From assembly GCA_016190665.1 (NCBI GenBank), contig JACPQD010000086.1:1-63859 (forward strand): DNA of 63,859 nucleotides, read 5' to 3'. This document shows positions 8,784 to 16,452 of the stretch, piece by piece. Below the pieces are notes generated by a model. That model did no database searches. It was given only the letters and a program-made list of their open reading frames with translations, and had not been told where the DNA came from. This stretch comes from Chloroflexota bacterium (lineage in GTDB: Bacteria > Chloroflexota > Dehalococcoidia > JACPQD01). Made by a program: the position numbers and the translations under genes. Each line of letters opens with the position of its first letter. Position 1 is the stretch's first letter.

Positions 8784-9353
8784 TCAGTCAGGAAGCGCGA
8801 CGCGAGAGAGATAACTGTGTAGCCTGTGTGTGAAATGTTGCAGATAGGGTGGCGGCAGAAAGCCTCTGCGAGCCAGCTCGTCCGTCGAAGTCAAGGAATA
8901 AACGAATTCCGTCGGCAGGGAGAACACGGATTTGAAGTCCGCCACTAGTTCTGGAAGGAAATCACCGGCGTCGCCTACCGCCGCTCCGTCGAATCGATGA
9001 TAGCGTTCATCTTGATTCTGCTTCACACGGTCAAACAGGCCCGACGTCAAGCTGCCGCGTTGGCGAACTTCGGCGGGCGGGAAGAGGTCACAAAAGAGCA
9101 CGTGCCGCAGTAGCTTGTGTTCTGGCGCCGAGCCCTCCCGCGCTCCGTAGTCCCACTCCAGATCACAATCTTGGGAGATTACAATGACGTATGGATGTCG
9201 GATCCTCTCAAATTGCGCGGTCACCCGAGGCTCGTCCGCCTCCAGCCGTCTATGATCCGACGCTACTGGGCCGAGTTCGACCAGGTCTTCGATAATCTCG
9301 CCTTGCCTCAACCGTGCCGAATCAGAGGCTACGTAGCGTAGCGGCACAACCAC
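8784..9353 (-). CDS. Conserved hypothetical protein, third gene of TIGR04255 operon
   Basis: A 189-aa soluble protein I cannot assign. It contains the compact motif VIVISQDCDLEWDYG near residues 55-70, with an acidic Cys-containing turn (SQDCDL) that could be catalytic or metal-binding, and a C-terminal LPPPYLQHFTHRLHSYLSRV. There is no membrane segment or signal. The first possible start is GTG at 9353, but the GTG at 9347 has the better spacing to GGAG. It begins 14 bases after the stop of the 103-aa gene, so it is co-transcribed with it. Its setting between toxin-type genes and a SIR2 protein hints at a defence role, which is inference only. Confidence 0.65.
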   Translation of the reverse strand: MVVPLRYVASDSARLRQGEIIEDLVELGPVASDHRRLEADEPRVTAQFERIRHPYVIVISQDCDLEWDYGAREGSAPEHKLLRHVLFCDLFPPAEVRQRGSLTSGLFDRVKQNQDERYHRFDGAAVGDAGDFLPELVADFKSVFSLPTEFVYSLTSTDELARRGFLPPPYLQHFTHRLHSYLSRVALPD

Positions 9354-9367
9354 GTCTCCAGCTGGGC

Positions 9368-9679
9368 TTACTCAGCGATCACAAGATCAGGACGCTTCCT
9401 CTCCCCCACTACGACACCCTGGACTCTTTCTGGCTGGGGCTGCTTCAAGAGCAAAGGCGCCTCGCTGTAGAACTCAAGCATGGCGTACAGCGATGTTAGC
9501 GCCTCTTGCAGACCTGCATCCGGCATTCGCTGGATCATGAGACAGCCAAGAAACCGCTCCAGAGCCGTGTCCCCATCCATTCCGAAGATAACGGTGGTCT
9601 CATAAGTGGTCGGTGCCTCGCCAGGGTCGTAAAGGTCAAATGGGCCTGGGATCCATGGCTCTGTGAAGCCTATCCGCAA
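9368..9679 (-). CDS. Small hypothetical protein, second gene of TIGR04255 operon
   Basis: A 103-aa protein with the motif IGFTEPWIPGPFDLYDPGE at its start and LERFLGCLMIQRMPDAGLQE in the middle, predicted mainly alpha-helical in the second half. I do not recognise the family. The longest open frame reaches 9742 and would overlap the upstream gene by over 100 bases. A TTG at 9679 preceded by AGGTGG at five bases is the better start and reduces the overlap to 44 bases. Tight packing with genes on both sides implies translational coupling and a shared task. Confidence 0.6.
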   Translation of the reverse strand: MRIGFTEPWIPGPFDLYDPGEAPTTYETTVIFGMDGDTALERFLGCLMIQRMPDAGLQEALTSLYAMLEFYSEAPLLLKQPQPERVQGVVVGERKRPDLVIAE

Positions 9680-10427
9680 TTGCCCACCTGAAGAGGTTGC
9701 CCGCAAGCCGATTGAACTTATCAAGGACCTCAAATGGTTCACCTAAGCCCTCCTTGCCCTCCAGATAGAAGTCGGCATCAATTACGTAACATTGCTCGTC
9801 CGTACTCGACGGCCTGTGAAGTCCGTGGATCAGGGTGACTCGTCCTCCGGGTGCTTCCATCGTCCTGATTGATGACCGTGTCTGCGTAGCGACAATAGCA
9901 TCGGCAATATTCGGATCGCCGAGTTCTGCAACAACGTGGGGCTTGAGCAAGTCCTGCCACCGCTTGCCCGCCAGCCCAAGGGAATTACGTGATATTATGT
10001 TCCTGTACCGCAAACCGATGCGAGTGTAAAAAGATGGTTTGTATGTTTCCTCCAAAGCCATCTTGGCCCTCTGCACTTCGGCTCGGAATGTCTCCCATCT
10101 TTCGTACCGGGAGTCGGCCACAGCCACGAAGTCCGAGGAAATAGCAACAAACCGGTTAGAGTCCGATGTCGAGAACTTGTGACCGGTGCGGAAATGTGGC
10201 TTCGGTATCACCTTTTCCACAATGCTGGATAGCTCCTTGGGAAGCTGGGGCAACTCGATCGAGGGCTCCTGAAGCTCATAAAGAGGGTACTCCGTCCGAA
10301 TCCGTTCTTGAAAATCGGCAGGTACGGCCTCTTCGATCTTCAAAATGGTCGGAAAGCGCAGCTGGCAGATAACTTCCGCCAGAGGGTTTTTCCCGTAGAT
10401 TACACGGTCTGACTTTGGAAACGGCAT
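9636..10427 (-). CDS. TIGR04255 family protein
   Basis: A 263-aa protein of the sporadically distributed TIGR04255 family, whose function is not established. The typical N-terminus is visible, FPKSDRVIYGKNPLAEVICQ then LRFP, followed by FYTRIGLRYRNIISR near the middle and FNRLAGNLFRWAIADRLHRA at the end. The ATG at 10427 follows GGGAG at a good distance; the open frame extends 29 codons upstream without support. It is the first gene of a three-gene minus-strand operon driven by a consensus promoter. Members are patchily distributed, as expected for an accessory or conflict gene. Confidence 0.8.
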   Translation of the reverse strand: MPFPKSDRVIYGKNPLAEVICQLRFPTILKIEEAVPADFQERIRTEYPLYELQEPSIELPQLPKELSSIVEKVIPKPHFRTGHKFSTSDSNRFVAISSDFVAVADSRYERWETFRAEVQRAKMALEETYKPSFYTRIGLRYRNIISRNSLGLAGKRWQDLLKPHVVAELGDPNIADAIVATQTRSSIRTMEAPGGRVTLIHGLHRPSSTDEQCYVIDADFYLEGKEGLGEPFEVLDKFNRLAGNLFRWAIADRLHRAMDPRPI

Positions 10428-10479
10428 AAGCTTCGCTCCCTGGGTGAGCAAATCGTACCCCACAACCCCCCTGGATGCA

Positions 10480-10508
10480 AGTTTAGTCCTCCCCTCGCCG
10501 CATGTCAA
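10480..10508 (-). promoter_or_regulatory. Promoter of the TIGR04255 operon
   Basis: On the minus strand TTGACA, 17 bases, TAAACT, about 50 bases upstream of the chosen start. Confidence 0.7.
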
Positions 10509-10536
10509 TCCCAAATCGGCATACGGTTACAGGGAG

Positions 10537-10980
10537 TCAAGGAAGTCCGTCCTCCGGCCCGAGTATCTGCAGCCCCGCTACATTTCGGAAATGTTGAACG
10601 TTATTGGTGGCCAGGGCGCACCCGTGATGGAGGGCGCAGGCGGCAATCCACAGGTCAGCGTGGTCCAGGGGACAGCCGTTGGTTTCACACTCGGCCTTCA
10701 ACTGCCCCCAACGAAGGCAGAGGCCCTCGTCGTAGGGAAGAATCACGTACTCCCCAATTCGTGTCTCGAGGTGCTCGACACGTGACGCGCCCCAGCGGGC
10801 GTGAAAGGCGCCATAGTACAGCTCGGCGACACTCATGAAAGAGAGCGCGGCCACCCGACTGCCGAAATAGGAGCGAAACAGGTCGGCTTCAGGGCTGCCG
10901 CGAAAGAAGTAAGAGAAGACGTTGGTGTCAACCAGGATGAGCTCAGGGAGGCCCTTTGGGTTAATCTCCGCTCCGGGCAC
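10537..10980 (-). CDS. PIN-domain toxin (VapC-like ribonuclease)
   Basis: A 147-aa PIN-domain protein, expected to be a Mg-dependent RNase toxin. The conserved acidic residues are visible in LILVDTNVFSYFFRG (first Asp), SFMSVAELYYGAF (Glu) and CPLDHADLWIAACAL (Asp pair), followed by ALATNNVQHFRNV. The GTG start lies within the last 20 bases of the upstream gene, so translation is probably coupled to the antitoxin. Length and motif order fit VapC-type toxins. The RNA target cannot be deduced. Confidence 0.88.
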   Translation of the reverse strand: MPGAEINPKGLPELILVDTNVFSYFFRGSPEADLFRSYFGSRVAALSFMSVAELYYGAFHARWGASRVEHLETRIGEYVILPYDEGLCLRWGQLKAECETNGCPLDHADLWIAACALHHGCALATNNVQHFRNVAGLQILGPEDGLP

Positions 10981-11383
10981 GTCTGATGGCCTCCATGAAC
11001 TCTTCGAAATCGGCCCCTTCCGGCCAGCCGCCGGTCAGATCCTCCCATTTCTGGGGTGCAAGGATGCCCTGCTCTTTCGCCAACTCCTCGAAGGTTTTGG
11101 GATGCCAGAAGGAGTCGTCGTGTTCCCAGCCCGGCTTCGGCCCCGGAATGTCCAAGCATTTGTCCTCTCGACGGACGGGCGCCTTCTCGACGAGGCCGGT
11201 CTCCCGAACGGCCAGAGGACGGGTCCTCTTGGCGGTCGTTGAATAGGTCAGGCTTCTCCGGGGCACATTCCAATAAGGGCTCTTGCACTTCGGGCAAACC
11301 CTTGGTTCCGCGCCTTTGCCGCGTGGCGTCCAGACGTGGCCGCACCGCTCACATTTGAAGGCTTCTACCTCTATCTTTGCCAT
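10961..11383 (-). CDS. Zinc-ribbon antitoxin partner of the PIN toxin
   Basis: A 140-aa protein encoded immediately before and overlapping the PIN toxin, hence the likely antitoxin. The N-terminus is a zinc ribbon (CERCGHVW ... CPKCKSPYW, two CxxC knuckles at about residues 10-34) in place of the usual AbrB or ribbon-helix-helix DNA-binding fold. The C-terminus FEELAKEQGILAPQKWEDLT then GGWPEGADFEEFMEAIR is the acidic toxin-binding tail style seen in partners of PIN toxins. The start codon lies only nine bases after the -10 box, so the message is almost leaderless. The zinc ribbon probably binds the adjacent operator. Confidence 0.75.
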   Translation of the reverse strand: MAKIEVEAFKCERCGHVWTPRGKGAEPRVCPKCKSPYWNVPRRSLTYSTTAKRTRPLAVRETGLVEKAPVRREDKCLDIPGPKPGWEHDDSFWHPKTFEELAKEQGILAPQKWEDLTGGWPEGADFEEFMEAIRRARSGD

Positions 11384-11392
11384 AGTGCCTCT

Positions 11393-11421
11393 ATTCTAAC
11401 CCTACTGGTATATCCTGTCAA
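11393..11421 (-). promoter_or_regulatory. Promoter of the toxin-antitoxin operon
   Basis: On the minus strand TTGACA, 17 bases, TAGAAT. Only nine bases separate the -10 box from the ATG, implying a leaderless or near-leaderless transcript. Confidence 0.8.
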
Positions 11422-11434
11422 GTAATATACTAGT
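11404..11434. promoter_or_regulatory. Candidate operator, inverted repeat over the -35 box
   Basis: ACTGGTATAT (11404-11413) and ATATACTAGT (11425-11434) are inverted repeats with one mismatch and an 11-base spacer, covering the -35 box. This is a typical position for autorepression by an antitoxin. Confidence 0.55.
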
Positions 11435-11572
11435 CGCTGGAAATCAAACAGGGATAAACAGGATATTCAGGATTTTAAATCAATCAGGTCTCATCCTGTC
11501 TATCCTGTCTATCCTGTACATCCATGTGAATGAGGGAGCTACCCAACCGGGAAGAAACATGGATAAACAGGA

Positions 11573-11606
11573 TGAACCCTGGATCGGAGTCCAGGGTGAA
11601 CAGGAT
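11573..11606 (-). repeat. 34-bp dispersed repeat, copy 2
   Basis: Exact reverse complement of 2402..2435, embedded in the GGATAAACAGGAT repeats. Confidence 0.9.
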
Positions 11607-11819
11607 AGAAATCATCAAATCTTATCTGTCTATCCTGTGCATCCATGTGAATAGAGGAGCCGATGGGCGGAATGGAGGATGCAGAGGTGGTCGGCGTGGC
11701 TCCAGTGGGGAAGGCCACAGGTCTCGTGGAGGCGTCGTTGTTCTGACATGCTTTGTAACGTAGTACGTTCTTGGGGGGAGGGGCAAGAGGGGGAAAGAAA
11801 ATCGACTATCCGCCGCTCG

Positions 11820-14800
11820 TCAACTGAGAGACTGATCGACATCCGCCGCATTAGCGCAGCCCAACCGGGCCATTTCATCGCATATCTGGCGTAGCTCCTG
11901 GCGAGGGACCATCGAGTTAGCCAGCTTCCTCACCATCTGCTCAACCGCCGGGCATCCCCAAAACGGCTGCCTTGCCAATGGAAGAAGGTGCCGCAGGAGC
12001 CGGGTCAGTGCCGCTGGGTATTTTACAGCGTAATCCTTCTTGTCGAGTTGCCTAAACAGGCGGTGAGAACTCTCCCTCAGGATAGGAGCGGGGCTGCGGC
12101 AGATACGTTCGACAACCTCCGCGAATACCGGTTCCAAATTGACCGACCATTCGATCATCTCTTCTGCTTCATCTGGCGCCAACGGCAGGGGGACCCCCGT
12201 GATTCGCTGGTTCCAGTATTTAGCCAGCCATCGATTCCAGAGATGTTGCGCCGAGCCGTCATCCAGCGAACGTAACGCAAATCCAAGCTGAGAAGCCCAG
12301 CGTATGCGGTCTTCTGGCTCAACTTCCAGCAAGAAGCTCTTGAGCCAATCCTCGTGAAGAGGATGGCTAGAACCGAACACCGCTATGTTCGCGAGGTGCT
12401 CGCTTAACCGGTGGCGCATATCGCCAAGATCCGCCACATGGGCGAAGGTTTTCCGGTAGAGGGGTATTAGGTCCGGCAGCAGATCCTCACTCCATTGTCC
12501 CCAGGTAAGAAAACCGTTCCAGCACTGTGCCGCGCGTCCGGGGTACACGGACCAATCCAGCAACGGCAGGACGCTGCTCCTTACCCAACTGGCATCGAGA
12601 GTATACAGAAAGTGCACTTGGCTGGCCAAGATGACTCTTCCAAGTTCCGCGGCCTGAGATGGTCCCTGTATGACCTTCTCGAACCGGTCCTTGTATGCCT
12701 CAGGGATCCCATTCCAGTCGATTGCGGCCTCCGCTCTGACCCTTGATAGCGCGTGGAGCCAGAATTCGACCAGTATCCCGCTGGGGTTATTGATCGCAAT
12801 CTGCAACCAATCCTCGCCCGTGACCTCTTCGTTACTCGCCTCGGCAACTTCCTGCCACAATTGCTCGGAAACGGTTTCCGCGAGTGGAATAAGCTGAGAG
12901 GGGATCGCGCACTCGCGTTTGCTGATCCCGTCCTTCAGCAGGTCGCACATTGGACCAACGAAGCAGCGCAATTCACGGCCGATCGGAAACGGGGGCAGAA
13001 CCTCCGGGACTTCTGCAATTCTCTTGTCTGGACCGTCAGGCAGAGTAGAAAACTGAAGCAGAGTGAGGATCTCTGACCATTGTTCGCCAGCCAGACAACC
13101 TTCCCCCCAGCCCCTCAGGATCGCAGCCCACAGATCCGTTGCCCAGGCTTTCGCTTTCTGCAAGGTTAACGCCAACTCCCAACCCCACTCACATTTCGTT
13201 GAGACTGCCTTTGTTACAGTTACGAGAAGTCCCTCGCGGTCGGGCCCCATGAATGTCTCCCCTTGGTAGGTAAGGAGCCAATCCACCTTCTCGGCAAGAT
13301 CGCACGCCAGAAGCTCGTCGACAGACACCGGGCTTCGTACACCCCAGAAGAATTGCATCTTAGCATCGAGGTCTGGGCTCTCCCGCGGAGCGAACTCCGG
13401 ATGAGCGTCTTGCATGGCGCCAAACCGTGTACTCGCGAGGGGGCAGTCAGGCGCCGCCCGATGAATCCAAAAGAGCAGATTGTAGACCACATATTGACGC
13501 CTACCCTCGTCAGGCCCATCTGCGGCAGGTCGCGCAGGTCCCGATTCCACTTCCGCCAGAAATGTGGAACGGGAATGCTCAGAGGCGTTGGGGTAGGCGA
13601 CCTTCACCAGTCGGAAAACCTCGTGCTTCAAGCCAGTGGCATACAACCATCCTCGCCGCACCACCCACGCGATTTTTTCGTCTGGAGTCAGATTTGCGTC
13701 TTCAGTGATTCCATGAACGGCGAGCCGCCTCAACAGTGGTGCCTCAGCATCGCCCCACGCTTCGATCACTGCTCGGCCGCGGTCGGGCCTCTGCGTCACG
13801 AACCATTCGAGGACATCGCGGGCTGCGTCTACAAGCACGTCAATTGGGGTTCGGTGCTGGTCTTGCTCGTGTAGCTCGATGGCAGACCGCCACATGCTGG
13901 TCGGATCAGCGAGGCCATTGGCTCTGCCCACAGACCGCAGCAACATGTGGGCTTGCTGAAGATGACACCTGACCACCGCCTCTAGACGCTCTGCAAAGGC
14001 TGCTAGGTTGGGACGAAAGACTTCGTCCCATGACTTCGTTAACCAGTAGGGGTCTCCTTCAAGCGCAAGTTCAGCATCGATGCTCTCTCCTGTGACAGCG
14101 CCTTCTCGTGAGAAGCGCGGCCCTACCTTCAAATCCAGATGTGGTCTCGTCAGATGCTCAAAGAGTAGCAGCGCTATGACGCCGTTTTGCGCAGGATTAC
14201 AATCTCCCAGTGCCCACTCCAGCCAGTCTTGTCGAAACCTAGGTTTTGGCGACACCACCAAGACCGCAAACCATCTGGCGAGGACTTCTGGCGCTGGCTC
14301 AGGCTGCGTGGATGAATGGCTGGCGAGCCTGCGGGCGATGGCCGTCCACAAAGCAGGATTTAGTTGTTGCGGGTGGCGGCAAACCAGCGCCAAAGCTTGA
14401 TCCGGGTACTCGAAGACGTAGCAGTCGACAAACCACTGGGAGATCACCTGTGCAATTTCGTCAGGCCGGTCACTCGGCTGGAAGAGTGCATCAAACGCAT
14501 GTCTTGTCTCCGCCCATTGGAGCCACTCAGGCCCCCTAGCATATCTAGTAAAGAAAGTGGCGCTTGGCAGGTCTTTCAGCGCCCTCTCCAAGTAATCAGC
14601 AGACTCGTCATCCAGAGGTGGAGGCTTGGTCACCAAGCTGTGAATACAATGCTCATGGTCCAGCGTCCCCCTCTTGCGAAGCTCCACCCAGGCGCCGATC
14701 GACTCGTCCAGCCGCGCATGCTTCTTCCGGCCTTTCTTGAGTTGATATGTGATCGGCGTTATGCCGAGAAACTCCCAGGGCTTATGGGTTCCCTCAGGCG

Positions 14801-15458
14801 TGAACGCAAACCGCGGCTTCTGCGAACCCGGCGTCAAGCCTCTCGCCAGGTAGTGCATGACTGGGTCGCCGTGGCTGTAGCCGACAAAGAGGACCGTGTA
14901 TCTCGCGAATACGCCTTGTAAGAAACGCGTAGCCCAGCCTTCCGTTAGGTAGGCCCGTCCGAAGTCCTCGTCTGTCAGCACGAGACTCCTGCAGTTGTCA
15001 ACTGCCCCGTGTAAATGAACGATGCCGGCAAACTCGTGGCCTAGTGGGAGTGCCGGCGCACAGAAAAGCTGACACGGTTCCCCAAACAGCTGAGCCGCGG
15101 CCGCGGCAAAGTGTTTGTCAAAGTTCGTCGTTATCACGCGAACCGTTTCAGCGCTGGGGAAAAGTGACAAGAGACTAACGTGGAGTGAATTGTGTTTCGA
15201 GCCGCGAGCACTCAGGATCTCTGCGCATCGAAGGTGGACTCTCACTCCGTGCTTGTGCAAGCGCCCCAAAAAGCGGTCGATCGGTTCGCCCCTTGTCCGT
15301 GTTAACGTGCCAGCGGCTATCTCCTTGGCGAGTCTGGTGAAGTCTGGTAGACTACTGGGTGGTGCCGCTGACACCCCTGCGCCAGCAAAAACGGCCAGGC
15401 TCCCGTCTCTCCCGGCCGCGAGCAGAGATTCGGGCAAATCGACTCCCTTAATACGCAT
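11820..15458 (-). CDS. SIR2-domain protein with long C-terminal region (DUF4020-like), putative phage defence
   Basis: A 1212-aa cytoplasmic protein. Residues about 20-235 form a SIR2-like NAD-binding domain: VFAGAGVSAAPPSSLPDF (GAG at 26-28), ITTNFDKHF (TNFD at 111-114), IVHLHGAVDN (catalytic-type His150) and LFVGYSHGDPVMHYL. The remaining roughly 950 residues are helical with many Trp residues and match the style of the DUF4020 region that accompanies SIR2 in such proteins. Large SIR2 proteins of this kind are known NADases that abort infection by depleting NAD. A single gene with its own promoter between a toxin-antitoxin pair and gene relics fits an accessory defence locus. No ribosome site is strong at the ATG. 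Ligand and trigger are unknown. Confidence 0.85.
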   Translation of the reverse strand: MRIKGVDLPESLLAAGRDGSLAVFAGAGVSAAPPSSLPDFTRLAKEIAAGTLTRTRGEPIDRFLGRLHKHGVRVHLRCAEILSARGSKHNSLHVSLLSLFPSAETVRVITTNFDKHFAAAAAQLFGEPCQLFCAPALPLGHEFAGIVHLHGAVDNCRSLVLTDEDFGRAYLTEGWATRFLQGVFARYTVLFVGYSHGDPVMHYLARGLTPGSQKPRFAFTPEGTHKPWEFLGITPITYQLKKGRKKHARLDESIGAWVELRKRGTLDHEHCIHSLVTKPPPLDDESADYLERALKDLPSATFFTRYARGPEWLQWAETRHAFDALFQPSDRPDEIAQVISQWFVDCYVFEYPDQALALVCRHPQQLNPALWTAIARRLASHSSTQPEPAPEVLARWFAVLVVSPKPRFRQDWLEWALGDCNPAQNGVIALLLFEHLTRPHLDLKVGPRFSREGAVTGESIDAELALEGDPYWLTKSWDEVFRPNLAAFAERLEAVVRCHLQQAHMLLRSVGRANGLADPTSMWRSAIELHEQDQHRTPIDVLVDAARDVLEWFVTQRPDRGRAVIEAWGDAEAPLLRRLAVHGITEDANLTPDEKIAWVVRRGWLYATGLKHEVFRLVKVAYPNASEHSRSTFLAEVESGPARPAADGPDEGRRQYVVYNLLFWIHRAAPDCPLASTRFGAMQDAHPEFAPRESPDLDAKMQFFWGVRSPVSVDELLACDLAEKVDWLLTYQGETFMGPDREGLLVTVTKAVSTKCEWGWELALTLQKAKAWATDLWAAILRGWGEGCLAGEQWSEILTLLQFSTLPDGPDKRIAEVPEVLPPFPIGRELRCFVGPMCDLLKDGISKRECAIPSQLIPLAETVSEQLWQEVAEASNEEVTGEDWLQIAINNPSGILVEFWLHALSRVRAEAAIDWNGIPEAYKDRFEKVIQGPSQAAELGRVILASQVHFLYTLDASWVRSSVLPLLDWSVYPGRAAQCWNGFLTWGQWSEDLLPDLIPLYRKTFAHVADLGDMRHRLSEHLANIAVFGSSHPLHEDWLKSFLLEVEPEDRIRWASQLGFALRSLDDGSAQHLWNRWLAKYWNQRITGVPLPLAPDEAEEMIEWSVNLEPVFAEVVERICRSPAPILRESSHRLFRQLDKKDYAVKYPAALTRLLRHLLPLARQPFWGCPAVEQMVRKLANSMVPRQELRQICDEMARLGCANAADVDQSLS

Positions 15459-15531
15459 CTTCGGTCATTGCGCTTTCTAAAAGCTTCGCGAGCCCCGGGT
15501 AGGCCCACGCCGCACACCCTATTTGGCCCGC

Positions 15532-15560
15532 ATTATATCAGCAACTACGCTGCAAAACAA
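15532..15560 (-). promoter_or_regulatory. Promoter of the SIR2 gene
   Basis: On the minus strand TTGTTT, 17 bases, TATAAT (a perfect -10), about 75 bases upstream of the start codon. Confidence 0.6.
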
Positions 15561-15616
15561 CACGCGAGTTGCCCGACAATTGGGTTGGAGTCGGCCTTCC
15601 TTCCCCCCTCCCCCAC

Positions 15617-15795
15617 GTACAATTACCTGAAACGCTCCTCTGAAGAAGACGCTCATGCCCCCGGACACCGCCGCCTTCCAGCACACAATCTGCGACTATT
15701 ACCACCAGAACGGCCGCGTGTTCCCCTGGCGAGAGGCCCGCGGCCCCTACGCCCATCCTGGTATCGGAGCTCATACTGCAGCACACGGCCCGTTC
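15617..15795 (+). pseudogene. Decayed MutY-like adenine glycosylase, copy 1
   Basis: A 5' fragment of an A/G-specific adenine DNA glycosylase (base-excision repair). From the ATG at 15655 it reads MPPDTAAFQHTICDYYHQNG then RVFPWREARGPYA. A single-base frameshift near 15752 follows, and the next frame continues ILVSELILQHTARSS. Homology stops at about 15795, where a direct repeat begins. The leader GTACAATTACCTGAAACGCT (15617-15636) is repeated before copy 2, so leader and gene were duplicated together. It cannot encode a functional enzyme. Confidence 0.75.
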
Positions 15796-15796
15796 A

Positions 15797-15847
15797 TCGC
15801 GGCTTCGCGTGACACGGCCCCGATGGGGACCGGGGGGGACATCAACC
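15797..15847 (+). repeat. Direct repeat unit A1
   Basis: TCGCGGCTTCGCGTGA, a variable tetranucleotide, GGCCCCGATGGGGAC and ATCAACC. It is repeated at 15908..15958, 111 bases later. The CCCCGATGGGG core is palindromic. Confidence 0.8.
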
Positions 15848-15907
15848 GCAAAAGACACGAAACCGGCGGCTCCGCATAGACACGGGCGTAAGAAAACCCT
15901 TTGCGTC

Positions 15908-15958
15908 TCGCGGCTTCGCGTGAGGATGGCCCCGATGGGGACGGAGGGGATATCAACC
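15908..15958 (+). repeat. Direct repeat unit A2
   Basis: Second copy of the 51-base unit at 15797, with a few substitutions. The interval between them holds AAAGACACGAAACCGG-type repeat sequence and no gene. Confidence 0.8.
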
Positions 15959-15991
15959 ACGAAATGTCTCGGGACTAGACCCATCGGAGCC

Positions 15992-16327
15992 TCACGCGGC
16001 AGAATGAAGGTAGACAACCTTGACTTCCAGGCGGAAGCTGTCCCCCAGGGCCTTAACGTATTTGCGCAGTGAATTGAGCGTGTAGGCGTCATACCCCCGC
16101 TTCTCGATGCGGGAAACCTGGGACTGGCTGATGCTGAGCCTCTTGGCCACTTCAGCCTGGGTCAATCCTGCTGCCTGCCTGGCCTCCACCAGTTGGAGCC
16201 AGAGCTCCTTCTTGGCTGCTTCCTCCTCGTAGAGTTCCTGGTATCCGGGCGAGGCCGCTAACTCGTTACGCCATCGTTGATAGCTTTCTTGTCCTTCGTT
16301 GGTTGCATTGCGGTTCGTCTCAATCAT
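15992..16327 (-). CDS. Xre-family helix-turn-helix regulator (HigA-like)
   Basis: A 111-aa DNA-binding protein. The helix-turn-helix is clear: ARQAAGLTQAEVAKRLSISQ then SQVSRIEKRG at about residues 48-78, followed by YDAYTLNSLRKYVKALGDSF, a C-terminal strand-helix typical of antitoxins in HigB/HigA-type pairs. The ATG at 16327 lies seven bases after AAGGGGGTG; a GTG nine bases upstream overlaps that site and is less likely. No toxin gene is adjacent, so it is a solitary regulator or an orphaned antitoxin. It is the intact paralogue of the interrupted gene at 8.4-8.7 kb. Confidence 0.85.
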   Translation of the reverse strand: MIETNRNATNEGQESYQRWRNELAASPGYQELYEEEAAKKELWLQLVEARQAAGLTQAEVAKRLSISQSQVSRIEKRGYDAYTLNSLRKYVKALGDSFRLEVKVVYLHSAA

Positions 16328-16374
16328 GTTATTCACCCCCTTCGCGGGCGAGGAAATCAGCGAGCATTATGCGG

Positions 16375-16403
16375 ATTTTAGCATATCAAAAAAGAGGCAT
16401 CAA
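16375..16403 (-). promoter_or_regulatory. Promoter of the xre gene
   Basis: On the minus strand TTGATG, 17 bases, TAAAAT, about 48 bases upstream of the ATG. Confidence 0.65.
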
Positions 16404-16452
16404 GGTACGCAGGGGGCCGGGCCAATCCCTTGCGCCTCCCCTCTCCCCACCC

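Larger units (their letters stand above)
11384..11819. other. Intergenic region of helper-type repeats
   Basis: Beyond the toxin-antitoxin promoter this stretch is made of repeats of the type ATGGATAAACAGGATGAAC and TATCCTGTCTATCCTGT, two similar units about 110 bases apart, each closing with CATCCATGTGAAT. No credible gene is present. Confidence 0.65.
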
